A stretch of 64,000 nt of DNA from Dama dama (Eukaryota; Chordata; Mammalia; Artiodactyla; Cervidae): the NCBI RefSeq assembly GCF_033118175.1, contig NC_083685.1, forward strand, positions 118,676,501 through 118,740,500, given 5' to 3'. How positions within the stretch are numbered: the stretch's first letter is position 1; every line of letters starts with the position of its first letter. Below, one piece after another: positions 33,552 through 43,409 of the stretch. The notes beneath the pieces are model-generated. The model ran no database searches, was not told where the DNA came from, and worked only from the letters and a program-made list of their open reading frames with translations. The position numbers and the translations under genes are program-made.

Positions 33552-33772
33552 TGGCTTCTCTGGTGGCTCAGCCAGGAAGAATCCACCTGCAACACAGGAG
33601 CCACAGGTGACATGGGTTTGATCCCTGGGTGAGGAAGATTTCCTGGAGGAGGGCATGGCAACTCACTCTAGTATTCTTGCCTGGAGAATCCTATGGGCAG
33701 AAGAGCCTGGCAGGCTACAGTTGATAGGGTCCCAAAGAGTTGGACACGACAGAAGCGACTTAGCACTCATGC
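33552..33772 (+). mobile_element. Bov-tA SINE
   Basis: Head ggcttctctggtggctcag and gggtttgatccctgggtg, BovA body to gacacgacagaagcgactta. Perfect 11-bp duplication aacccataatt at 33541-33551 and 33773-33783. Confidence 0.95.
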
Positions 33773-33783
33773 AACCCATAATT

Positions 33784-34371
33784 CAAGAGGCTCAATCCAA
33801 TGTGTGCACAGTACCAACTAGCAAAAGAATGGAGCTGTCCAGGGTGGGGAGGTGGGTCTAGGTGAGTCAGAGTGGAACCTGTAAAGAGTTTTTAATTGGC
33901 TGAGTCTCTACACCACTTAACTAAGGTCAAACAAGTGAATTTTAGCATTTGGATATTAAACCCAAAATACAAAATGCAAAACTCTTATGCAAATTAACAT
34001 GTTGTTATTTTTGAGTCAAGGGATTTAGGTTATTTTCATGTCAGAATAGCAACCCTGCAAGAGGCTTGAAGGGTACTTGGTTTTGGCAAGGCAGTGGGAA
34101 GACACAGATCAGACAGGCCAGCCCCAGGCTGCTCAGCTCTATCTCCTTCAGCAGTGGTTTGGGACTGATAATCCCTTTAGGGTATCAATGGCTGATTCTC
34201 AGAGCCCTGTAGTATATATACATTGCTTCATGTTAAAATCTGAAATGTCTCTGGCTCGGGGCATTTTTGACATTATCACTAAAATCTTTCCAACTAGATG
34301 TCCATCTTGAAATCAACTCCTGCTTCTCCCAAGTAGGTTAGCTTCCCTAAAAATCCAGCTCTCTAATCCTC
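33784..34371. other. Intron, no recognised element
   Basis: No hallmark seen in this A/T-rich stretch. Confidence 0.4.
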
Positions 34372-35381
34372 AGTCAGTCAGTTAAGTCACTCAGTCATGT
34401 CTGACTCTTTGAGACCCCATGGACTGTAGCACGCCAGGCTTCCCTGTCCATCACCAACTCCCGGAGCTTGCTCAAACTCAAGTTCATTGAGTCAGTGATG
34501 CCATCCAACCATCTCATCTTCTGTTGTCCCCTTCTCCTCCTGCATTCAATCCTGCCCAGCAGCAGGGTCTTTTCCAATGGGTCATTTCTTTGCATCAGGT
34601 AGCCAAAGTATTGGAGTTTTAGCTTTAGCATCAGTCTTTCTAATGAATATTAAGGGTTGATTTCCTTTAGGATGGACTGGTTGGATCTCCTTGCAGTCGA
34701 AGGGACTCTCAAGAATCTTCTCCAACATCACAGTTCAAAAGCATCAATTCTTTGGCGCTCAGCTTTCTTTATAGTCCAACTCTCACATCCACACATGACT
34801 ACTGGAAAAACCATAGCCTTGACTAGACGGACCTTTGTTGGCAAAGTAATGTCTCTGCTTTTTAATATGCTGTCTAGGTTGGTCATAACTTTCCTTCCAA
34901 GGAGTAAGCATCTTTTAATTTCATGGCTGCAATCACCATCTGCAGTGATTTTGGAGCCCAGAAAAATAAAGTCAGCCACTGTTTCCACTGTTTCCCCATC
35001 TGTTTGCCATGAAGTGATGGGACTGGATGCCATGATCTTAGTTTTCTGAATACTGAGTTTCAAGCCAACTTTTTCACTCTCCTCTTTCACTTTCATCAAG
35101 AGGCTCTTTAGCTCTTCTTCGCTTTCTGCCATAAGGGTGGTGTCATCTGCATATCTGAGGTTATTGATATTTCTCCCCGCAATCTTGATTCCAGCTTGTG
35201 CTTCATCCAGCCTGGCATTTCGCATGATGTGCTCTGCATATAAATTAAATAAGTAGGGTGACAACATACAGCCTTGACATACTCCTTTCCCGATTTGGAA
35301 GCAGTCTGTTGTTCCTCTAATCCTAGTCGAGTTTAAACTGTTGAGTAAGGCTTTCTTCCTTTCTCCCTGGCTGGCTCCCAA
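34372..35381 (-). mobile_element. BovB LINE with an open reverse-transcriptase frame
   Basis: Antisense BovB of about 1 kb. An uninterrupted 217-codon frame (35381-34728) carries the RT palm motifs GVCQGCMLSPYLFNLYA and LRYADD, followed by KIMASSPITSW and the thumb region. Its first roughly 15 codons (above about 35340) are probably host sequence. The C-terminal region continues in another frame (34631-34395, RMRWLDGITDSMN), so at least one frameshift separates them. The endonuclease and early RT are missing, so the copy is not autonomous. Confidence 0.92.
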
Positions 35382-35629
35382 TTGTATGTCACCACTGATG
35401 TTATCTTAAACCCCTTCCCTTCTCAAGACCCCGTGCTTCACTTTTTCTTCCTTGCAGTTGATAATTCTGGTTCATAGTTTAACAATGACACAGATCACGT
35501 GACATAAACACCTACATTTTCCCTCTCCTCCATTGTCACAAATCTGCTTCTTTATGCTGCTTCCTATTCTTCATGAATCAGAGAAAGATGCTGCATTCTT
35601 TATCCCAATGCGGGGGAAAAAAAAAATAT

Positions 35630-35820
35630 AATGATCAGAACTGAGACACAGAGGAGTCATCAGACCTGAGATGTATCGACTTGGGCAAATTATTTTCCCA
35701 TTCCCAGCGGGGACAATTTTTTTCTACTCTGTAGGCGTGCTGAGAAGATCAATGAGGATCATTCAGGTAAACCCAGCACAGCGCCTGGCACAGAGTAGGT
35801 GCATGGTTATATATATTTGT
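35630..35820 (+). mobile_element. MIR SINE, 3' two thirds
   Basis: gacttgggcaaattattttccc, gctgagaagatcaatgaggatc and agcgcctggcacagagtaggtgc in MIR order. Confidence 0.75.
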
Positions 35821-36166
35821 GAGTTTCTTCTCTGGAAACTTGTTTCATTGATTATTTGCAACTCTCCCTGCTTTTTTCCTACTGCCTAAAAATATAATGA
35901 AAAGGGTCATACTCATAAAAAACAAACAAGCATCAAATATCCTCAGTTATGTTTCTTCCTTGATCTACAACCAACCCCACTCCTCCTTGTCGTCACAACC
36001 AAACTCTACTAAAAGAACAGTTCATGCTTGCTGGCTCTACTTTTCCACCTCCTATCTCTTTTCTCAAGCAGTGCAATATGGTATGGAAAGGAAAGGACTG
36101 ATTATCAGAAAATTTTCAAAGCAGCACTGCTTCTCCATCTGCACCCCGCAGGCCTCCCTAAACTGT
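35821..36166. other. Intron, no recognised element
   Basis: Nothing recognised. Confidence 0.4.
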
Positions 36167-36181
36167 TGTGTGTGTGTGTGT
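36167..36181. repeat. (TG)n tract at the SINE tail
   Basis: Short TG run abutting the 3' end of the minus-strand Bov-tA, so it represents a CA-type SINE tail. Confidence 0.85.
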
Positions 36182-36388
36182 TAAGTTGCTTCAGTCATGT
36201 CTGACTCTTTGCAACCCCATGGAATATAGCACTCCAGGCTCCTCTGTCCAAGGGATTCTCCAGGCAAGAATACTGGATTGCCATTTCCTCCTCCAGGGAT
36301 CTTCCTGACCCAGGGAATGAATTCGTGTTTCTTATGTCTCCTGCACTGGCAGGCGGGTTCTTTATCACTAGTGCCACCTGAGAAGCCC
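36182..36388 (-). mobile_element. Bov-tA SINE
   Basis: Antisense Bov-tA: aagttgcttcagtcatgtctg, ggattctccaggcaagaatac, gtgccacctgagaagccc at the head. Confidence 0.92.
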
Positions 36389-36519
36389 ACACTGTTTTAT
36401 ATGACTAAGCAATTCCTCCCGTGACAGCAGCTTTCTTCCCTCCTCTGTTCCTTCAATGAAAGTGGTCCCGTAGGTTCTGCCCTCCACCCGATTTACTTGC
36501 TCCAGTTGATCTCATCTGT

Positions 36520-36670
36520 TCCTGACTTTTCCATGACTCATTTTTATGAACCCTCCCAAACTGACATGTCTCACCCTGGCTGCCCTTCTCACAGGTCCAG
36601 ATGCCCACTGGCTGTCCCAGACAAGGGTCCTCTAGGCACATCAAACTTGAAACATCCATACTGAATCTGA
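36520..36670 (+). mobile_element. Possible L2 fragment
   Basis: gcacatcaaacttgaaacatcc resembles the L2 ggcatctcaaacttaacatgtcc block. Related L2-like text resumes after the MaLR relic at about 37120-37520. Low certainty. Confidence 0.35.
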
Positions 36671-36689
36671 ATGTTCTGCACTGTACGAG

Positions 36690-37095
36690 TTTCCCAGAGC
36701 TGTCAAATTACCATGGATCTGGCGGCTTAAAACAACAGAAATGTATCTTCTCATGGTCCTAGAGCCCATAAGTCTGAAATCAAGATGTTAGCAATGTCGT
36801 GCTCCCTCTGAAGGCTCTAGGCTTCCAGTGGCCTAGCTTTCCCATCTCTCCCAGGTTCCAGTGGCCCCAGGGGCTCCTTGGTCTGTGGCTGCAACTCCAA
36901 TCTCTGCCTCTGTCTCCACATCACCTTCTTCCCTCCATATGTCCCTCTGTCCTCTTCTTATAAGACAACAGTTATTGAATTTATCCCACCTTAAATCTAG
37001 CGTGGTTTCATCTCTCATCTCAAGGTGCTTAACTAATAACACCTGCAAAGACCCTACTTCCAAATAAGGTCACACGTGACGTTTTGGTGGACATG
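36690..37095 (-). mobile_element. MaLR-type LTR relic
   Basis: Antisense landmarks in order: gtttcccagagctgtcaaattacca, ggcggcttaaaacaacagaaatg, gctccctctgaaggctctagg, ccaatctctgcctctgtctcc, cttcttataagacaacag, cctgcaaagaccctacttccaaataagg. Confidence 0.75.
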
Positions 37096-37119
37096 AATAC
37101 TGAGGGGGATGTTATTTCA

Positions 37120-37520
37120 CCTACTATTTGGTACACTCACCCATCACAAACAGTGAACTGCTGGGTACTGCTGACTCAGTTTCCCTCCTTAAAGGGAAGA
37201 CCTGGAGTCTTCTGCTTCTGACCTGAATCTTCTTTTCCGGCTTTGCCTGGTATTCACCCCATAGCCAGTCACAGAAGACCACTTCCCATTTCGTTAAACA
37301 CTTCTGGCTGCCATGTTTTTTGCCCACAATGCCCTTAACTTGACATTTCTTTCCTAAATCTTACCATTTCAAACACCACTTCAGAATGATTATCCTGGGT
37401 ATACAGGTAGCATCCTGTTTGTATTTTTGTCACAGCATTTATCTCCTTTTCCATCATCACATTGAGCTGTCTGTTTGTCCAGCTCACCAACCAGATGACA
37501 AGCTCCAATGCTATTCCAGT
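37120..37520 (+). mobile_element. Possible L2 3' region
   Basis: cagcatttatctccttttccatcatcac and gatgacaagctcc recall the L2 3' end. The rest is too diverged to align by eye. Confidence 0.35.
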
Positions 37521-37679
37521 AGAAAGATCCCTCCCCTACAACCCGCTGCCATTAGGAATGGTGTGAGTCACTGTCTCCCCAGTTATTCGGGCATCAAAGC
37601 ATCTATTTTACCTCCAGGTTGCCCGAGTCTGCTTTCTGTGACAAAGGGCTTTGCTCCAGCTGGGAAGATACCACTTAAC

Positions 37680-37858
37680 CTAGTCATTCTCAAATATCTA
37701 GGGGGTGGGGAAGGGAGCACCCCCTCTTCCAACCATGGAATTTCTCAAAATACATGCTATCCCCTAGGGATTTGGACACATTTCCTAGAGTGAGGGAGAT
37801 TCCATATCACTGAGGGAACTGTCAGAAGTGAGGGAGTGGAAAAAAGGTTGGGAATCCT
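37680..37858. mobile_element. Possible hAT-type MER element
   Basis: The start agtcattctcaaat and the end ggttgggaatcctga could be degraded cagtggttctcaa / ttgagaaccactg termini. Confidence 0.3.
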
Positions 37859-37992
37859 GACATAACCAAACTTGCATGATGCAAGAAGACAGATTATCAG
37901 GAGTGTCACTCATTGACTAATACTGTCTAAGGGATTCAGAATACTCCTAAGTTCTCCAAGTCACTTGGTTGGCCCACAGCATCATGGTGGTT

Positions 37993-38182
37993 GTTGTTCA
38001 GTTGCTAAGTCGTGTCTGACTCTTTGGGACCCCATGGACTACATGTAGCACGCCAGGCTTCCCTGTCCTTCACCGTCTTCCAGAGTTTGCTCAGATTCCT
38101 GTCCATTGTGTTGGTGATGCTATGGAACCATCTCATCCTCTGTCACCCGATACTCCTTTCGTCTTCAATCTTTCCTAACATT
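37993..38182 (-). mobile_element. BovB LINE 3' end
   Basis: Antisense: tgttcagttgctaagtcgtgtctg, cacgccaggcttccctgtcc, accatctcatcctctgtc. About 190 bp, 5'-truncated. Confidence 0.9.
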
Positions 38183-38325
38183 GTGGAGGAAAGACTAAAA
38201 TACCCATGGTAGACAAGAGTTCTAAGATGGTCTGCAAGATTTCCAGCGCCTGGTAAAATCCCCGGTATATCTGCTCATCTTGCATAATCCCTCCCCTTAA
38301 GTGAAGATGAGACCTATGAATGGAG

Positions 38326-38540
38326 ACTTCCCTGGTGGCCCAGACAGTAAAGAATCTGCCTCCAACTCGGGAGATCTGGGTTTGATCCCTGGGTCAGGAA
38401 GATCCTCTGGAGAAGGGAATGGCAACTCACTCCAGTATTCTTGCCTGGAGAATTCCAAGGAAGGGGTAGCCGGGCTGACTACAGTCCATGGGGTCCCAAA
38501 GAGTTGGACATGATTGAGTGACTAACACATTCACTTTCAC
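38326..38540 (+). mobile_element. Bov-tA SINE
   Basis: cttccctggtggcccagacag, gggtttgatccctgggtcagg, BovA body, ending agagttggacatgattgagtg and a cattcactttcac tail. Confidence 0.92.
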
Positions 38541-38580
38541 TACTCTTCTGAACAGATTACCATGGGGATCAGATAGTGTG

Positions 38581-38774
38581 GAGTGGAAGTGGCTCAGTCG
38601 TGTCTGACTCTTTGCGACCCCCTGGACTATAAAGTCCATGGAATTCTCCAGGCCAGAATACTGGAGTGGGCAGCCATTCCCTTCTCCAGGGCATCTTCCC
38701 AACCCAGGGATCGAACCCAGGTCTCCCACAATGCAGGCAGATTCTTTACCAGCAGAGCCATCAGGGAAGTCCCC
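38581..38774 (-). mobile_element. Bov-tA SINE
   Basis: Antisense: gtggctcagtcgtgtctgac, ccaggccagaatactggagtgg, gagccatcagggaagtccc. An 18-bp duplication tggggatcagatagtgtg (38563-38580) / tggggaccagataatgtg (38775-38792) has two transitions. Confidence 0.93.
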
Positions 38775-38827
38775 TGGGGACCAGATAATGTGACATTATA
38801 TAAAACTTCATTTTTAGAAGCAGATTT

Positions 38828-39091
38828 TTTTCTTTTATTCTTTTTTGCTATTCTGGGTCTTCACTGCTGTGCATGGCTTTCCCTAGTTGAGGCAAGTGGG
38901 GGTTACTCTTCATTGTGGCGTGCGGTCTTATCTTGTGGAGCATAGGCTCTAGGGCATTCAAGCTTCAGTAGTTACAGCTCGCAGGTTTAGTTGCTCCACA
39001 GCATGTGGAATCTTCCTGGACCAGGGATCGAACCCACATCCTCTGCATTGGCAGATGGACTCTTATCCACTGTACCACCAGGGAAGTTCAA
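38828..39091 (-). mobile_element. CHR-2 SINE
   Basis: Antisense CHR-2: tattctgggtcttcactgctg, gagcataggctctagggc, gaccagggatcgaacccac, gtaccaccagggaagttc. A probable 9-bp duplication aagcagatt / aagcaggtt flanks it. Confidence 0.88.
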
Positions 39092-39440
39092 AGCAGGTTG
39101 GTTTTGAGGAAGTAAGTTGCTATGTCCTAGAGTGCAACCTGAGGGAAGTGTCTAAGAGCCAAGAGTGACCCCTGGAGGCCAGCCAACTAGAAAACCAGAT
39201 TTCAGTCCTACAACCACAAGAAATGGAATTCTGCCGAAAATCAGTTAAGCTTGGAAGAGGACCTTGAGACTTAGATGACACTGCAGCTATGGCTGAGATT
39301 TTGATTTCAGTCTGATGAGACTCTGAACCAAGGACTCAGTTAACCTGAGCCCCAGTGGAAACACTGAGAAAATAAATTTGTGAAGTTTTAAGTCACCACA
39401 TTTGTGGGGCATTTATTATACAGCAATAGAAAACCAATAT

Positions 39441-39741
39441 TAATACCCAACCTCAAGAATACAACCACTGCTTCCCTTCCAAATCACTCATTTGGTTCTC
39501 ATCTGAGTAAAGTGTCACTGACTTTGAGATCTGAACATATCTAGGAAATGTTCAGAAAATGGGATGGGGAATTTGTACTCTGTCTAACTTAGTTCCATCT
39601 GTAATGTCATCCTCTCTGTCAATGGCCACTGCTAACTGCCCAGGGGGATATTTACTAGAAACGGATGCCATGAAACTTGCCACTGATTGTTGTCCAAATG
39701 CAGCAGTGTGCACCTAGCCCACAAGGAGCAAGTGTGGTTGT
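39441..39741. other. Intron, no recognised element
   Basis: Nothing recognised. Confidence 0.4.
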
Positions 39742-39950
39742 TCAGTAGAAAGAAGACAGGTTTTGGAGTGAAACAACCTTTAATTCAAACTCTGGCTTCT
39801 TTTCACACAAACTGAGACCTTGGGTGAATTCTTTAATCACTCTGAGCTTAAGTTTTCTCATCTGTAAAATGGATATGATACCAATCTCTTAGCTGTGGAG
39901 TGAGATAATAAGTGTCCAAGGCCAGGCCAAGGTCTGGCTGAACAGATACT
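39742..39950 (+). mobile_element. MIR SINE
   Basis: cagtagaaagaagacaggttttggag, gaccttgggtgaattctttaatc, ctcatctgtaaaatggat (core intact) and gtggagtgagataataag. Confidence 0.88.
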
Positions 39951-40349
39951 ACAGAAACATTGGTGTGCCTCATTGTACTCCTGTCCATGAAATCCCACAG
40001 ACCAGATGGGGACTAAATAGAGATGGCACATGTGTAGGAAGAACCCTCCACTGTGTGTGTGTAAGGATGCCCTGGGAGGTTGTGAATTTGCTGAAGTAGC
40101 AACATCAGAATACCTGATCAGTCCCTCCAGCCTTGCTCTGCCCCCTAACTTGTTGTATTTTGAGGACACATCATCATATCTTCCAGGTCCATCCTCTTTA
40201 CTGTCTTCCTTTTCCTAAAACAGCTCCTCTTTCTGCAGAGGGGCCCTTTCCTTTCACCTCTTCTCAGATTTCCTTGACCCCTTTGCCAATTTCACACAGG
40301 GAAACAAGAATACTATCAGAATTTCCACGAGTTTTCTTCTTTCCCAGAT
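39951..40349. other. Intron, no recognised element
   Basis: C/T-rich in its second half (40110-40300). Possibly L2 but not assignable. Confidence 0.35.
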
Positions 40350-40440
40350 TTAAAGGCTTTATGCCTGCTAGTTCACTTAGCCTTATTTTAAAAAACTGAG
40401 GCTCAGAGAAGCTAAGAAATAGCATAAGACAGCATTTGGG
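40350..40440 (-). mobile_element. MIR fragment
   Basis: Short antisense MIR piece: gttcacttagccttatttt and aactgaggctcagagaagctaag. Confidence 0.6.
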
Positions 40441-41679
40441 AGCCCCAGAGGGTCCCATGAGATGAGCCTGCTTACAGGCAGAGGGCTGGGGCAGAGACTG
40501 CAGAGCAGCACAATGAAGCAGAGAGAGGGGCCATGAACAGCCTCATCCCCCAGGGCCTGGGGGACGTTACTGAGTTCATTTCAGCCCCTCCTCTGCCCTC
40601 TTCCTCCCCTAGGCCCATTCAAGATCTGGAACCTTCTCCCTCATGAAAAACCTCTTTCTCTCTCTTGTTGACTAGAAAAGCAGCTTGGCCAGAGGATCGT
40701 AACAAATATTCCCTTTATTAGATCCAGGGTTTATTTTGCCTCTAACCCCCTAAAAATAACACAGGTATCATGGAGAAATTGGGGAAAGGAGGGAAAAAAA
40801 CTCTTGTCGTCTCCTCTTTGATTTTCTAGCTTAGATCCTCCTAAGCCAGAGGAGTCTTACTAGTGTTGCTCTCATCTGCGCCCTGCCAGGACTAACTTCC
40901 TTTGTACCCAGCATCTGAGCATCCTTAATCTGCCTTCCAAACACAATGTGATCCACTGGAATGAACCTCTTATTGGAAAGTGATCATCAGGTAACTGTGA
41001 AATCTCCAGCACTTGAAACCGAATGTGCAGGAAAGTGATGTTCCCTGTTGAACATTAAAAACACGTACTTGTATCTCTTGGAAGTGATGGGGGGAATCTG
41101 CAGTCAGGAAGACGAAATCCAGGAAAGACGAGTGAAGTACCTAGGCTCCCTGCAGGAATAATTTCCAGACACAGACACACCCCAGTTCAGTGTCAGGAAA
41201 GGAAAGCAGCATATGCAAAATGCACGGCAGAGCTCAATTTTCTATTCACTACAGACATGCTTTGGGAAAAAAATGAAAGAGCTATTTTTAGTCCAGTGAT
41301 TGATTAGGGTTGCTATGGCAATAAGAATCACTTACGAGAAGGAAAGTGAATGTAAGCGGGTCTTAAAGTGAAAGAGGCAAGTGCACTGGAAATTTTATAG
41401 TCGATTTCTGGGTGGTGCTGGGAGCCTGGCTGCATTGTCCACACCTGCCGAGGGAGAGAAGGAATGGTGGCTGTAGAGAACAGGCCAGGGAGGCTCTCTG
41501 GGAGCTCTATACTTCAAAAACATGCAGAGGTGAAACTTCTGGAAGACCTGCATCATCCACTTTGAGATCATCATTATTGTCATACTATACCCCCCACAGT
41601 GCCCAGTGCATGGTGGAAACTGCAAGCTAAAGGGTACTAATCCCTCCCATGCCAGTGAAGCAAAAATTGTATTCTAACA
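40441..41679. other. Intron, no recognised element
   Basis: 1.2 kb with no transposon hallmark. A 76-codon and a 72-codon frame overlap on opposite strands near 41395-41630 without a motif. Confidence 0.4.
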
Positions 41680-41805
41680 GTATGTTTCTAAAACTTAACC
41701 TCATCTGGTGGAGTTGTTAAAAACAGATCTGAGACTCCTTTCCTAATGACTTGCTTTCAGAAAGTTGGTGGAGTCCCAGAGCCCAGACCTGAACCTAGAA
41801 GTTGA
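41680..41805. mobile_element. Possible MER5-like hAT fragment
   Basis: ggtggagttgttaaaaacagatctgag and gagtcccagagcccagacctg are weakly MER5A-like. Confidence 0.35.
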
Positions 41806-42430
41806 TTTTTCTTTTTAAAAATAGCTTTATTCACTCCCATATTATTCTCATTTCAAGTGTACAGATCAGTGGTTCTTAGTCTATTCATAGAGGTGTGCAA
41901 CCATAACCACAATCTAATCTTAGACTACTTCATCACTCTAAATAGAAGCCCTGTACCCATTAGCAGTCACTCCTACCTCCTCCCCTACCTCATGCTTGAA
42001 GCAACCACTGATCTACTTTGTCTCTGATTTGTCTATTCTGGACATTTCATGTAAATGGAATAATATAGTATGTGGTCTTTTGTGTTTGGATTCTCTCAGC
42101 ATCCTTTTTATGGCAGAATAATATTCCATTATATGGATATACCATTTTAAATGTACCCATTCATCAGTTGATGTGTACTTGTGTCCACTCTTTGGTTATT
42201 ATGAATAACGCTGCCGTGGGCACTCTGGTAGACGCTTTGTGTGAACATATCTTTTTATTTCTCTTGGGTATACACTTAGAGTGGAACTGTTGGTCATATG
42301 GTTATGTTTAACTTTTTGAGGAACTGCCAGATGGTTTTCCAAGTGGCTGCACCATTTTGCATCCCCACCAGTCGTGTCCGAGAGTGCCAGGCTCTCCATA
42401 ACCTTGTCAGCACTTGTAATTGCCCAGTGT
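41806..42430 (-). mobile_element. L1M 3' region
   Basis: Antisense L1M: aaatagctttattcactccc, gtacagatcagtggttcttagtctattc, gagccctgtacccattagcagtcactcc-like text, tctggacatttcatgtaaatgg, ataatattccattatatggatatacc, gaggaactgccagatggttttcc, cttgtcagcacttgt. Confidence 0.88.
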
Positions 42431-42564
42431 TTCTCAACCCCAGGAAGTTCTGGAATAACTTTGGATCAAAATGATGATCCAAGGTAACCATTCCTCAGTC
42501 CAATCTGAGACACAGAGACATGACTCAACACTGAGGTAATAATGACAAAACTGTGGATACTGTA

Positions 42565-42795
42565 CTATCATCAGGCACTGTCTCAAGTATTTGGTATATA
42601 ATAATTCATTTATTCACTCCTTAACGCTCTCATACAACTCTGTGAGGGTCACTTTACAGACAAGAAAACAAAGGCAGGGTAAGGTTGAATAGTATGCCCC
42701 AAATCATACATTTACATGATGGCTCTGGAATGGACTCACTCAGGCTGTCTGGCTCTGAGTTCAAGCTCATGACTCCACATCCTGCTGCCTGTTGA
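42565..42795 (-). mobile_element. MIR SINE
   Basis: Antisense MIR: aggcactgtctcaagtatttgg, caactctgtgagggtcactttacag, tatgccccaaatcatac, gaatggactcactcaggctgtctgg. Confidence 0.75.
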
Positions 42796-42923
42796 GTATT
42801 AGGAAGGCACATGAGTGTTTTTCCATTGGAGTTAAGTGCTCAGCTGGGGGTGGTTAAGGTCCCTCAGTATGTCCTATGGCCAATGACAGCAGAGGAAACT
42901 GTGTGTGTGCATCCATCTAATGA

Positions 42924-43051
42924 TCAGTTTAGTTCACTCGCTCATACTTCCTCTGTGATCCCGTGGACTGCAGCGTGCCAGGTTTCCCTGCCCATCACCA
43001 ACTTGCTGAGCTACTCAAACTCATGTCCATCGAGCCGGTGATGCCATCCAA
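42924..43051 (-). mobile_element. BovB LINE 3' end, 128 bp
   Basis: Antisense: cagtttagttcactcgctc, gtggactgcagcgtgccagg, gtccatcgagccggtgatgc. Perfect 11-bp duplication ccatctaatga at 42913-42923 and 43052-43062, so a complete 5'-truncated insertion. Confidence 0.94.
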
Positions 43052-43272
43052 CCATCTAATGACAGATGTGCCTACTTTAAATAAGCCCAAAGAGGCTTAT
43101 TCAAATAGGAGGCACCCAAAAGATATATTGGGGAAATAATTATTAATTTAAGAAATTTACAGTGGTATTCCTTTAAAATGCAAAAATATCCTAGTACCTT
43201 TAAAATACAATCATTTTCAAAAATTCAAATGTCAATATGATGACTTAAGATAACTCCTACTGTGGAAGTGCT

Positions 43273-43399
43273 CTTATTTTAAAAAATTCTTTTTTGGCTA
43301 TGTGGCTTGCAGGATCTTAGTTCCCTGACCAGGGACTGAACCTGGCCCATGACAGTGAACACTCCAAGTCCTAACCACTGGACCTCCAGGGAACTCCCC
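43273..43399 (-). mobile_element. CHR-1-type SINE
   Basis: Antisense: tggctatgtggcttgcaggatcttag, ccctgaccagggactgaac as the B-box, aaccactggacctccaggg. A 10-bp duplication tggaagtgct (43263-43272) / tggaagtact (43400-43409) has one mismatch. Confidence 0.88.
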
Positions 43400-43409
43400 T
43401 GGAAGTACT

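Larger units (their letters stand above)
38215..39440 (+). mobile_element. MaLR-like LTR relic carrying three SINEs
   Basis: Begins ctaagatggtctgcaagatttccagcgcctgg with cataatccctccccttaagtg, and ends with cctacaaccacaagaaatggaattctgcc, gcttggaag, tgagccccagtggaaac, ataaatttgtgaagttttaag and cagcaatagaaaaccaatattaatac. The parts between are pushed apart by SINEs at 38326-38540, 38581-38774 and 38828-39091. Subfamily uncertain. Confidence 0.6.

Noticed and set aside
34395..34631. 78-codon minus-strand frame considered as a separate gene.
   Set aside because: It is the frameshifted C-terminal part of the BovB copy at 34372-35381.
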